DNA from: Akkermansia muciniphila
GTDB lineage: Bacteria > Verrucomicrobiota > Verrucomicrobiia > Limisphaerales > F1-80-MAGS106
Assembly (NCBI GenBank): GCA_945865375.1
Contig: CAMBEJ010000041.1
Coordinates: forward strand, 1-36,444
Length of the DNA: 36,444 bases
Direction: 5' to 3'
The notes beneath the pieces are model-generated. The model was given only the letters and a program-made list of their open reading frames with translations. It ran no database searches and was not told the origin of the DNA. Positions 8,314 to 18,700 of this stretch are shown in pieces (the stretch's first letter is position 1; the number at the start of each line of letters is the position of its first letter). The position numbers and the translations under genes are program-made.

Positions 8314-9248
8314 TCGCTCACACCCAACCGTCTGACGTCATCGACGTGGTAGGCATCACCAAGAGCTTTAGCGGAAAACGGGAGGTCAACGCGATCGATC
8401 TGCGGGTGCGACGTGGTGAAATTTTTGGATTCCTCGGCCCCAACGGGAGTGGAAAAACGACGTTCATACGGATGCTTTGCGGTTTGCTGACCCCTGAGTC
8501 GGGATCTGGAACATGCCTGGGCTATGACGTTATACGGGACCAACGCGAGATCCGTGCGCGCGTCGGCTACATGACTCAAAAGTTTAGCTTCTACGAAGAT
8601 CTCAGCATCCGGGAAAACCTCGATTTCATCGCCCGCCTTTATGCCGTGGAAAACCGGCGTCAGGCGGTTGACGCGTCGATCGAGCGGCTTGGATTTCAAG
8701 GCCGGAGCGGCCAATTGGCAGGAGAGCTCTCAGGGGATTGGAAGCAACGTCTCGCGCTCGCCACCTGCCTGATCCATTCGCCTCAGCTCCTGTTGCTGGA
8801 TGAGCCGACTGCCGGTGTGGATCCCAAAGCTCGACGCGAGTTCTGGGAGCAGATTCATGGGCTGGCCAACGAGGGGCTCACAGTGCTGATCACGACGCAT
8901 TACATGGACGAGGCGGAGCGATGCCATCGTTTGGCTTACATCGCTTACGGAACGCTGCTGGCCCGCGGCACCGTGGACGAAGTCGTGGCGTCCGCCGGGC
9001 TCTCGACTTGGGAAGTGGCTGGCCCTGGGTTGAACGAACTCGCCCGCGAGCTGCGCCCCGTTGAGGGAGTGCGCCAAGTCGTCCCATTCGGAAACACCTT
9101 GCATGTGACGGGAAGCAACGCGCATGCGTTGGACTCCTTTACGTCCCCGTGGCGAACACGCGGAACCCACCAATGGACCCGAGTGCCAAGCCGGCTCGAA
9201 GATGTTTTCATCCACCTCATGGACTCGGCCCGCGATAACTTTTCATGA
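8310..9248 (+). CDS. ABC transporter ATP-binding protein (YbhF/YhiH-like half)
   Basis: This is a 312-residue ABC ATPase. Walker A is GPNGSGKT (43-50), the Q-loop is in YMTQKFSFYEDLS, and Walker B is LLLLDEPTAGVDPKARREFW. The switch His is in ITTHYMDEAERC. The signature motif reads LSGDW (140-144) instead of LSGGQ/LSGGW, so the fourth position carries Asp143 in place of Gly, a position that normally contacts ATP. The 'KQRLALA' downstream of the signature and the 'YMDEAERC' ending are typical of ATPases for ABC-2 drug or lipid exporters of the YbhF class. It overlaps the adaptor and permease genes by ATGA junctions. It energises export by the following permease. Confidence 0.9.
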   Translation: MIAHTQPSDVIDVVGITKSFSGKREVNAIDLRVRRGEIFGFLGPNGSGKTTFIRMLCGLLTPESGSGTCLGYDVIRDQREIRARVGYMTQKFSFYEDLSIRENLDFIARLYAVENRRQAVDASIERLGFQGRSGQLAGELSGDWKQRLALATCLIHSPQLLLLDEPTAGVDPKARREFWEQIHGLANEGLTVLITTHYMDEAERCHRLAYIAYGTLLARGTVDEVVASAGLSTWEVAGPGLNELARELRPVEGVRQVVPFGNTLHVTGSNAHALDSFTSPWRTRGTHQWTRVPSRLEDVFIHLMDSARDNFS

Positions 9249-10378
9249 AAGCTTTCGGGGTGCATCGTTTTTGGGCCATTGTGCTCAAGGAATTCATCCA
9301 GATGAAACGCGACCGCGTGACCTTTGCGATGATGGTGGGAATTCCCCCGATACAACTGGCGCTGTTCGGTTTCGCCATCAACTCGGATCCCAAACACCTT
9401 CCCACGGCCATCGTGAACGCCGACCGTGGACCCTTTGCGCGGGCCCTCGTGTGGGGTCTCGCGCAAAGCGGCTATTTCACAGTGATTCGCGAATCCGCCA
9501 CGGAGGCGGAGGCGGCGCGGCTTCTCCAGCTTGGGACCGTGCAATTTGTTGTGAATTTCCCGGAAGATTTCTCGCGCCGCCTGATCCGTGGCGAGCAACC
9601 TTCGGTACTCGTGGAAGCCGACGCCACCGACCCAGCCGCGACGGGCCCCGCTCTGTCGGCGATTCGAGCCTTGGCCGAGCCGGTGCTGCGCCGGGAGCTC
9701 ACGGGTCCCCTGGCCCACTTGCGCAAAACGCTGAGCCCGATCGATGTGCAGGTCCACGCGCACTACAACCCAGAAAATATCACCCAATACAACGTCGTGC
9801 CCGGGCTCATGGGCGTGGTGCTGACCATGACCATGATCATCATCACCGCCCTCGCGATCACACGCGAACGCGAGCGGGGCACCATGGAGACTCTTCTGGC
9901 CACTCCAGTCCGCCCCTTCGAGGTGATGAGCGGCAAGATATTGCCCTATATAATGGTCGGCTATCTGCAAGCGAGCCTCATCCTTCTCGCCGCTCGGTTT
10001 CTATTCCACGTCCCCATGGTGGGAAGCCTGCCTCTGCTTTATGCGGTCGCGCTGCCGTTCATCGCCGCCAACCTCGCCGTCGGCATCACCTTCTCCACCA
10101 TTGCTCGCAACCAGCTTCAAGCCATACAGATGGCGTTCTTCTTCTTCCTCCCATCGATTCTTCTCTCGGGCTTCATGTTCCCGTTTCGAGGCATGCCAGG
10201 ATGGGCGCAAGGCATAGGAGCTTGCTTGCCTCTGACGCACTTTTTACGAATTGTTCGAGGCATCCTTCTCAAAGGGAACAGCCTCACCGAAATCGCGCCC
10301 GAACTTTGGCCAATCATCCTATTCATGACTGTCGCGCTCACCGTGGGACTCCGCCGATACCGGCAGACGCTCGACTAA
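9245..10378 (+). CDS. ABC-2 type transporter permease
   Basis: This 377-residue permease has one N-terminal transmembrane helix (MMVGIPPIQLALFGFAI), a large periplasmic domain (about residues 45-175) and a cluster of C-terminal helices (VVPGLMGVVLTMTMIIITALAI, and further hydrophobic segments to about 350). The sequence ITRERERGTMETLLATPVRPFEVMSGKILPY is the diagnostic coupling region of ABC-2/YhhJ-type permeases. One permease is present rather than the two of ybhFSR operons, so it should act as a homodimer. It ends 618 bp before the pfa genes on the same strand. Export of a lipid or hydrocarbon product is possible, but rests on proximity only. Confidence 0.88.
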   Translation: MKAFGVHRFWAIVLKEFIQMKRDRVTFAMMVGIPPIQLALFGFAINSDPKHLPTAIVNADRGPFARALVWGLAQSGYFTVIRESATEAEAARLLQLGTVQFVVNFPEDFSRRLIRGEQPSVLVEADATDPAATGPALSAIRALAEPVLRRELTGPLAHLRKTLSPIDVQVHAHYNPENITQYNVVPGLMGVVLTMTMIIITALAITRERERGTMETLLATPVRPFEVMSGKILPYIMVGYLQASLILLAARFLFHVPMVGSLPLLYAVALPFIAANLAVGITFSTIARNQLQAIQMAFFFFLPSILLSGFMFPFRGMPGWAQGIGACLPLTHFLRIVRGILLKGNSLTEIAPELWPIILFMTVALTVGLRRYRQTLD

Positions 10379-10491
10379 ACTTCCGCTGGAATCCTGGGCC
10401 GATCACGAGGGCTCGGCGGCCACGACTTTCCGGACTGGTGCGCGCTCTGGGAAACCGCATCCCGAGGTTGTTGGTAAAGCCTCGGCAAATG

Positions 10492-10512
10492 GCAGAGCCG
10501 TTTCGGCTCTGC
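10492..10512. repeat. Perfect 9-bp hairpin with 3-nt loop
   Basis: GCAGAGCCG, TTT, then CGGCTCTGC. There is no T-tract after it on the plus strand, so it looks more like a REP-type palindrome than an intrinsic terminator, although it lies 114 bp after the permease stop. Confidence 0.65.
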
Positions 10513-10648
10513 TCCGACCAGCGCCGGGACGCCGCGGCCACTTTAGGAGCGCCCTATTGTGTTTGTCTCAGGTCCTGCTCCGCAACCGATAACTTCGGCA
10601 TACGCTGGCACGGTGCGCATCTCACATTTTTCGTGGTCGCGTTTCCTA

Positions 10649-10741
10649 CTCGTAATCGTAATCGTAATCCCATGAACCGCCGATTACCGGTTGCACGAGG
10701 GAAACCCGGGATAGGATTACGATTACGATTACGATTACGAG
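10649..10741. repeat. Inverted pair of ATTACG hexamer arrays
   Basis: The left arm (10649-10670) has three CGTAAT units flanked by CT and CC. The right arm (10714-10741) is its reverse complement with four ATTACG units. They are separated by 43 bp and could form a 20-bp or longer stem. Confidence 0.8.
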
Positions 10742-10996
10742 AAGATCTGGAAAAATCTGAGAGGCGCACGCTGGCACGGGGTCGGCGGTTGAATGGCGAA
10801 TTGACGGCACCGGGCAACCAGAATACGGTGCCGTGGTCATGGAAGCCATCGCGGAAAAACTAGGTAAGAAGCTCTACGCGCAGAAGCCAGGAACCTCCCA
10901 AAAGGTTCGGGCGCGCGTCGTTTTTCTGTGGAACCGCTGCCGCCCTGTCAATGAGGAGGGTTTGGTTTCAAACAACACGGGTCAATAAGCCTGCTA

Positions 10997-12709
10997 ATGG
11001 AGGCCAAACACTGTGGTGATGGTTGGCACGAACGAATGGTAAAAAGAACAGCTACTGAAACTTTAGATCCTGGGTCCTTGACGGAGTTCGAATGCAGGGG
11101 CTTATCCTCCGTGGCGGATGCCTCGGAATTGGCTCGCGCCCTTGGCCGCCTGCAATCTTCCCTCTTTCTGATGAAGAATCGGGACAATGGAGTTCTGCGC
11201 GTGTCTGAAGGGGAATCGGACCCCTTCGCCGTCCGTGGTGCCCATTCAACAGTAAGCGCCGGAACTCTCAACGCCTTTGTGCCCGCCATTCGGCCTGAGT
11301 GCTTAGGTGACCCCGGTTTTCTCAGGAATCATACCGTCCGCTACGCCTACGTTGCTGGAGCCATGGCCAACGGAATCGCGTCCACCCGGTTGGTGGAGGA
11401 AATGGGGCGCGCCGGCATGTTGGCGATTTTTGGGGCCGCCGGGCTCAGTCCCGCGCGGGTTGAAGCAGCAATCGTCCACCTCGCGGAGTCGATTCCGAAC
11501 GTACCGCACGGGTTCAATCTCATCCACAGCCCCAACGAACCCGAATTGGAATCCGCTGTTGCGGCCCTCTACGTACAACGATCGGTGCGGTTGGTCGAAG
11601 CCTCGGCCTATCTGCGACTCACCCTCCCTATCGTCCGTTATCGAGTTGCGGGAATTCATCGAGATCAGGTCGGGAATATTCAATTGCCTAACTCCGTTAT
11701 CGCTAAAGTCTCCAGAGTTGAGGTGGCGACCCAGTTTCTTTCACCCCCTCCTCATGAGTTGCTGAGTGAACTCGTTCGAAGGAACGAACTCACCCTCGAC
11801 CAAGCGGCGATGGCGGCGGAAATTCCGATGGCGGGTGATGTGACGGCGGAGGCCGACTCGGCGGGGCACACAGACAATCGTCCGTTGGTCACCTTGCTGC
11901 CGACTCTTCTGGCGCTCCGGGACAAGCTCCAAGGCCGCTACCGATACGAACAGACGCCACGAATCGGCGGCGCAGGGGGGTTGTCCACGCCGTCGGCGGT
12001 GGCTGGGGCGTTTTCGATGGGTGCCGCCTACGTTGTCACGGGCTCCATCAATCAGGCTTGCGTGGAGTCTGGAAGCTGCGAGGCTGTGCGTAAAATGCTC
12101 GCCCAAGCGGAGCAGGCCGATGTCGCGATGGCTCCGGCGGCGGACATGTTTGAGATGGGTGTCAAGGTCCAGGTGCTCAAGCGGGGCACCATGTTCCCGA
12201 TGCGCGCAAACCGGCTGTACGAACTCTATCGGGCTTATCCCAGCCTCGACGCCCTGCCGGCGGCGGACCGGGCGTTTGTGGAGCAGCAACTGCTCCGAGT
12301 TCCCCTAGAGGAGGCATGGCAGGGAACGCGTGCGTTCTTTTTGAAACGGGACCCCTCGCAAGTCGATCGTGCTGAACGGGATCCAAAGCATAAAATGGCG
12401 CTCGTATTCCGATCCTACCTAGGCTTGAGTTCCCGATGGGCGAACAGCGGCGAACCCTCTCGCGCGATGGACTACCAGATCTGGTGCGGTCCCGCGATGG
12501 GTGCCTTTAACGAATGGACACGCGGCACCTTTCTTGAGAAACCGGAAAATCGCAAAGTGGCGGTGGTGGCGGAAAATCTCCTGCGTGGCGCCGCGGCGCT
12601 GCTGCGACAGCATTTTCTAAGCCTCCAAGGGATTCACTTGCCAGCGGGCTTGGCGTGCGTGCATCCTCTGGAGGCAGCAACATTGCGCGAAGTACTGAAC
12701 AACACATGA
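10997..12709 (+). CDS. pfaD: PfaD-like enoyl reductase (2-nitropropane dioxygenase-type flavoprotein)
   Basis: This 570-residue protein matches the PfaD/PUFA-synthase enoyl reductase, which saturates the enoyl double bond made during selected elongation cycles using FMN and NADPH. Diagnostic blocks are the N-terminal GAYVAGAMANGIAS-like region, HGFNLIHSPNEPELE, and PMAGDVTAEADSAGHTDNRP (about residue 275). The flavin barrel follows: RIGGAGGLSTPSAVAGAFSMGAAYVVTGSINQA (about 320-355), then VQVLKRGTMFPMRANRLYELYRAY. Its length is near the usual ~540 residues. An alternative start is ATG 11036 (557 residues); neither has a clear ribosome-binding site. It is the first gene of the pfa-ole unit and overlaps the PfaA-like gene by an ATGA. 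Enoyl-reductase-first order resembles myxobacterial pfa1-pfa2-pfa3 operons. Confidence 0.9.
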   Translation: MEAKHCGDGWHERMVKRTATETLDPGSLTEFECRGLSSVADASELARALGRLQSSLFLMKNRDNGVLRVSEGESDPFAVRGAHSTVSAGTLNAFVPAIRPECLGDPGFLRNHTVRYAYVAGAMANGIASTRLVEEMGRAGMLAIFGAAGLSPARVEAAIVHLAESIPNVPHGFNLIHSPNEPELESAVAALYVQRSVRLVEASAYLRLTLPIVRYRVAGIHRDQVGNIQLPNSVIAKVSRVEVATQFLSPPPHELLSELVRRNELTLDQAAMAAEIPMAGDVTAEADSAGHTDNRPLVTLLPTLLALRDKLQGRYRYEQTPRIGGAGGLSTPSAVAGAFSMGAAYVVTGSINQACVESGSCEAVRKMLAQAEQADVAMAPAADMFEMGVKVQVLKRGTMFPMRANRLYELYRAYPSLDALPAADRAFVEQQLLRVPLEEAWQGTRAFFLKRDPSQVDRAERDPKHKMALVFRSYLGLSSRWANSGEPSRAMDYQIWCGPAMGAFNEWTRGTFLEKPENRKVAVVAENLLRGAAALLRQHFLSLQGIHLPAGLACVHPLEAATLREVLNNT

Positions 12710-15700
12710 CCAGCGAGCCCTGTCCCATCGCCATAGTTGGCATCAGTTGTTTGTTCCCAAAGGCGGGAAACCTCCGCGCCTACTGGGCAAACATCAAGAA
12801 TGGCGTGGACGCCATCACCCCTGTCCCAGAATGTTCCCACTGGAACATTGCCGATTACTTTGACAAAGATCCAAAATCGCCGGATCGCACCTATGCGATG
12901 CGCGGTGGGTTTCTGTCACCCGTCACGTTCAACCCAATGGAGTTCGGGATCTCTCCGAAAGACGTCGAGGCCACGGACACGACCCAACTCCTCAGCTTAG
13001 TCGGGGCGAAACAGGCGCTGGCGGACGCAGGCTACGGCGAGGGCCGACCCTTCAATCGAGAGCGCACGAGTGTCATCCTGGGCGTGACGGGAGCCCTCGA
13101 ACTCGTGATCCCATTGGGTGCCCGCCTGGGTCATCCCATCTGGCGGAAAGCCCTCAAAGATGCGGGGGTCGAAGGGGACGTGGCGGAAGACGTCGTGCAG
13201 CGTATATCGGATTCCTATGTCGGCTGGCAGGAGAACTCGTTTCCGGGCCTGCTCGGCAATGTGGCTGCGGGCAGGATCGCGAGCCGGCTTGATCTGGGAG
13301 GCACAAATTGCGTCGTCGACGCGGCGTGTGCCAGCTCACTGGCGGCAGTTCACTTGGCGAGTCTCGAGCTTTCAGCAGGTCTTTCGGATATGGTGATCAC
13401 AGGGGGCGTGGACACGTTTAACGACATATTCATGTACCTTTGCTTCAGCAAGACCCCGGCGCTTTCACCCACCGGTGACGCCAAGCCCTTCGACAAGGAC
13501 TGCGATGGGACAATCCTCGGTGAGGGCCTGGGCATTCTCGTACTCAAACGCCTGGCCGACGCGGAAAGGGATGGGGATCGTGTTTACGCGGTGTTGAAAG
13601 GCATGGGCTCCTCGAGCGACGGCCGGGGCAACGCCATCTACGCCCCGCGAGCAGACGGCCAGAAACTGGCCCTCCAGCGAGCCTACAAAAACTCGGGTGC
13701 CAGCCCGCAAACCATGGGCCTGATCGAAGCCCATGGCACAGGTACCAAAGTGGGGGATGCCACCGAGCTAGCCTCGTTGAATGAGATTTTTCAAACACCC
13801 ATCCATCAGGAACCTTGGTGCGCCCTTGGATCCGTCAAGTCCCAGATTGGGCACACCAAAGCGGCGGCGGGCGTTGCCGGGCTGATCAAGGCGGCCATGG
13901 CCTTGCACCAGAAGATCCTGCCGCCCACCATCAAAGTCAGCCAGCCGATCGAAGAGGCAGCCCCTGGAACATCACCGTTTTACGTGAATACCAGGAAACG
14001 CCCATGGCTCCCGGTAAAATCGCATCCGCGGCGGGCGGGCGTGAGCGCGCTGGGATTCGGCGGCACCAATTTTCATTGTGTCCTCGAAGAGCATGGAAGC
14101 GCCAAGCCCTGCGTGGATTGGGATGGAGACGTGGAGATCCTGGCTTTCCAGAGCGACCATATGGAGGAGCTCCGCGCGCAAATCGCAGCGCACCCATCGG
14201 ACATGAGGTGGCAGGATTTCGGAAGGACCGCGAGGCGTTCGCGCGAGCAATTTCAGCGGAGTTCTCAATACCGCCTTTTGATCGTTGTGACCACCGACTC
14301 CGACCGGGCGCACCTCAAGGAAACTGCGCTCAAGATGCTGGAGAAAAATCCGGAGAAATCCACGTGGACCGCTCCGGTGGGCATCGCGTTCGGTTCCGGC
14401 AAGACCCATGGCATGCTGGGCGCATTGTTCCCGGGACAAGGTTCCCAGTATGTGGGCATGCTGCGCGATCTGGCCTGCCAGTTCCCTGGGATGCTCGACG
14501 CTCTGGGCGAGGCGGACGCTGTGTTCGCCGACGACCCGGATCATGGGGAGTCCAAAAAGCTGAGCGATTTCATTTACCCGCATCCGGCGTTCTCCGACGA
14601 AGCCCGGCGGCAGCAGGAAGAGTCATTAAAAGCGACGGATATCGCTCAACCCGCCCTCGGTGCGGTCAGCATCGGAGCCTTCAGCGTGCTGGCATATTTC
14701 GGCGTCGCCCCGGAGGCGGCGTGTGGCCACAGCTATGGCGAACTGCTGGCGCTGTGCGGCGCGGGGCGCATCAAGCCCGAGGCGCTGCACCACCTCTCCA
14801 ATCTGCGCGGACGGCTCATGGCCAGAACCAATGGAAACGGCGACCGCGGAGCCATGCTTGCGGTGCAGGCCGACGAAGAAGCGGTCAGACAGTTTCTGAG
14901 CGAAGAAAACGGCCACCTCGTCGTGGCCAACCGAAACTCGCCCAAGCAGTTTGTCCTGGCGGGGTCCGTCGAACATATTGAAAAAGCCGCGGGCGAATTG
15001 ACAAAACGCTCCATCCGGACGCGCGTTTTGCAAGTGTCCGCGGCCTTTCACAGCCCGCTCGTGGCCGATGCTCGCGGTCCGTTCGCGGCGGCTCTGGAAA
15101 ATGTCTCTTTCAGCAAAGGCCGCATCCCGGTTTACGCAAACACCACGGGACGCGAATATCCCAAGACAGCCAAACAAGCTCGCGAGCTGCTCGCCAACCA
15201 AATCGTGAGGCCCGTCAACTTCATGGACCAGGTCCAAGCCATGCACGCCGACGGAGTGCGGACGTTCATTGAGGTCGGTCCTGGGCATGTGTTGATCGAC
15301 CTGGTTCAATCCATCCTGCCCAACCGCGACGTCGAAACCATCGCCATTGATGCGTCAAAAGGCAATCGCTCGGGCACCTTTGACTTGGCATTCGCGCTCA
15401 GCCGCCTGGCTTCCCTGGGCCACGAGGTGACCTTGGATCGATGGGAAAACCCTCCTGAACCAGCAGAACCCGCCCTCGGCAAACCGGCCCTGACAATCCA
15501 GCTCACGGGTGCCAACTACCGCTCGCCAGCAACCCCAAGACCCCCTGCCCTGCGTCGGCCCGCGCCGATCGACCCGGCGCCCGCAGAGACTCACCAACCA
15601 TCCGCAAAACACTTGCCCAGCCCGACTGGGATCGCTCAGAGAGTGGCGGCAGTTTCATGTGACCCTTCCAGCCCTAGAGTCCCCACGACCCACTCGATGG

Positions 15701-18700
15701 ACCCCGCTGACATCGCAAAAGCCCTGCACACCACCCACGAAGGCATCCGCGCTCTGCAGCGCTTGCATGAACAGACAGCCCAGCTTCACAAGCAGTTCCT
15801 CGAAGGTCAGGAGTCGTCCCGGCGCGTCATTCAGTCCATGCTAGGGTCTCAAGGTTTATCGAATCACTCGATGCCCGTCCTCTCACCGATCCCTGCAAAG
15901 TGGGCGACGTCTCGCGACGGAGACAATTCAAGGGCTGTTCCCGCCGCGACCGTTGAAGCAAGCCAGGCACCCATCCCCACCGGTGTCAGCCGAGGCTCAG
16001 CGGATGCCGGCGAAGAACCAACGCCCGCTCCGTTGATCTCAAAATCGCAGAGCTCTGGAGCCAGCACCACACCGCCCAGCCGATCCTCCTGCGAGAAGGC
16101 AGTCCTTGAGGTGGTAGCGGAAAAAACCGGATATCCCGTCGAGATGCTCAGCTTGGACATGGGGATGGACGCGGATCTAGGCATCGATTCGATCAAACGA
16201 GTGGAGATCATGGCGGCATTGAGATCCAAGCTTCCTGGGTCGCCCGAGATCAAGCCTGAACATCTCGGGACCCTGCAAACGCTCGGTGAAGTGGTGGTTT
16301 TCCTAGAAAACGGGGCCCCGGCTTCCGGACGACAAGAAGCCCAGCTCGAGCCAGAGGAAACCGCGGCACAAAAGAGCGAAGAACAAATTTTGCTCGCGGT
16401 GGTGGCGGAGAAAACCGGTTACCCTGTTGAGATGTTGAATTTGGGTATGGGATTGGATACGGATTTGGGAATCGATTCGATCAAGCGTGTCGAGATCATG
16501 GCCTCTCTCAAGAGCCAGCTTCCGTTGTCTCCAGAGATCAAACCAGAACACCTGGGCAGCCTGCAAACATTGCAGCAAATCGTCGATTTCCTGCACCGTC
16601 CAACTGGGGGAGCGGTTTCGTCCGCTGCCGTTGGATCAGAGTGGAAACCGGCGGGGCGAGGTGGCCTCACTGAGCGGGACAAGGAATTGTTGCACAACGG
16701 CTCTGGGGCTCGCCGGGAGGGGTTCATCCCACCCACGCAATCGCTTCCTTCACTGCCAGCGAAGGGTCCACACGTTCCCTCAGTGGCGGTGGACGGTGAG
16801 CCTGCGCCTGCTATCCCTGGGATCCTGCGCCAGGTGATCCGCCAGGTTGATCTATCGGGAGTTTCCCATCGCCAAACCATCCACATTCGATCCGGCGCGA
16901 TGGTGTGGCTGACGGACGACGGGTCTGAGTTGGCCTCACACACTGAGGACCGATTGCGAGCTCTGGGATTTTGTGTTCACCGAGGTGACCTGCGAAACGG
17001 GTTCAATCAACCGGACATGACGGCCCCCGAAGTGCTCGTCATTCTCACTCCGGCAAAGGGGAGTTCTGAGAACTTTCTCAAGGACGCTTTTCGGCTCATC
17101 CAACGCGCCGGACCCGCACTCCGCGAAGCCGGCAAACGCACCGGGGCCCTCCTGCTCACCGTATCACGATTGGACGGTGCGTTCGGCTTCGGCAGCTTAA
17201 ACGGCAAGGGCGACCCCATTAGCGGCGGGCTGGCTGGGCTGGTGAAAACGGCAAGGCGAGAGTGGCCTGAGGTGCATTGCAAAGCCCTCGACGTCAATCC
17301 AGAAAACCTGCTCCCGAAAACCGCCTCCGACCAGATCGTGAGCGAATTATTCTTGGAAGGCCCGGTTGAAGTGGGGTTGTCAGAAACATGCCGTGTGTCC
17401 CTAGAGGTTGCGATAGCGCCAGTCGGCATCGGAGCGGAGATCGCTCCTTTGTCTCGTGGGGATGTCCTCATCGTCTCAGGAGGTGCCCGTGGCGTGACCG
17501 GAGACTCAGCGCTGGCGATCGCACGCGCCTTCCGCCCGACGATGGTGTTATTGGGACGAAGCCAGTTGGATGAGGATGAACCCCACTGGCTGAGCGGCCT
17601 GAGCACACCGGAGGATATCAAGAAGTCGCTGTTCAAGAACCAGGGTGGCAAAACCCTGCCTAAAGATCTGGAAGCCCGCTTTAAAGATCTGATGGCCCAG
17701 CGCCAAATCCGGGCGCAAATCGGACGTCTCGAGGCGGTCGGAGCCCGGACTATCTACAAGTCTGTCGACGTTCGGGACGCGCGCGCGGTCGCCCGTGTGA
17801 TATCCGAGGTCCGGGATGAGTTGGGTCCCATCAAAGGCCTCGTTCACGGCGCTGGAGTGCTCGCCGATCGACTCATCGAGGACAAAACAGACGAACAATT
17901 CGACTTCGTTTACAGCACCAAAGTCTCGGGACTTCGAAATCTCCTCGACGCTCTCTCCTCGGATAATCTCCGGGTCATCGCCCTTTTTTCATCCTACACG
18001 GGCCGGTTCGGCCGGGTCGGTCAAATCGACTACGCAGCGGCCAATGAGGTCCTCAACAAGCTTGCCCAAGTCGAGTCGCGCCGGCGGCCAACCAGCCGGG
18101 TCGTGTCAGTCAATTGGGGACCTTGGAATGGGGGCATGGTCACGCCCGGCCTTCGGAAGGTATTCGAGCAGGAAGGCGTGGGCCTGATCGAACCCGAGGC
18201 TGGCGCAGCGTTCCTGCTTCGCGAAATCTGTTCCTCCGAAAAGGGGCCAGTGGAAGTGCTTGCCATCGCTCCTTCGCCGGGCGTCCACACCCTCCACTCT
18301 CCTGCCATACCCGCTGTCGAACAAGGTGTCGCATTCGAGCAAAGGGTGGGGATATCTTCGCTGCCTTGCTTGAGTTCACACGCCTTTAATGGGCGAGCGG
18401 TCCTGCCTGCCGCGCTGATGATGGAGTGGATCGCCCAAGCGGCGCTTCATCAGAACCCGGGCATGGTGTTCCATGGGTTTGACGGGTTCAAGGTGCTGAA
18501 GGGTGTTGTGGTCGAAGCAAGCCACTCTGTTTTGGTCAGCCTGCAAACATCCGCGGGCGCTTGGAAGAACGATTTCTTCGTGGTGCCGGTCCGCATCACA
18601 AGCCAGCGCGAAGCCCACAGAACGCTGCACGCGCAGGCTGAGGTTCTGCTCGCTCCCAACACCTTGCCCACCCCGCCAAGGCCCAGGCTTGTCATGGCGG

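Larger units (their letters stand above)
10379..10996. other. 618-bp spacer with hairpin and inverted hexamer repeats
   Basis: The region between the permease and the PfaD-like gene contains a perfect 9-bp hairpin (10492-10512) and an inverted array of ATTACG-type hexamers (10649-10741). A 50-codon frame from 10839 to 10988 is open but matches nothing I know. The promoter of the pfa-ole unit is expected here, close to 10997, but no clear promoter could be read. Confidence 0.6.

Noticed and set aside
8945..9970. 341-codon minus-strand frame under the ABC genes
   Set aside because: His/Arg-rich antisense shadow of the ATPase and permease genes.
9124..10863. Long plus-strand frame (579 codons) overlapping the ABC permease
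   Set aside because: It is a different frame of the permease gene, of low-complexity Arg/His/Pro composition. The permease frame has clear ABC-2 motifs and an ATGA junction.
10839..10988. 50-codon frame just before the PfaD-like gene
   Set aside because: Open and placed 8 bp before the next start, but no ribosome-binding site or family similarity could be recognised. It could be chance or a leader.
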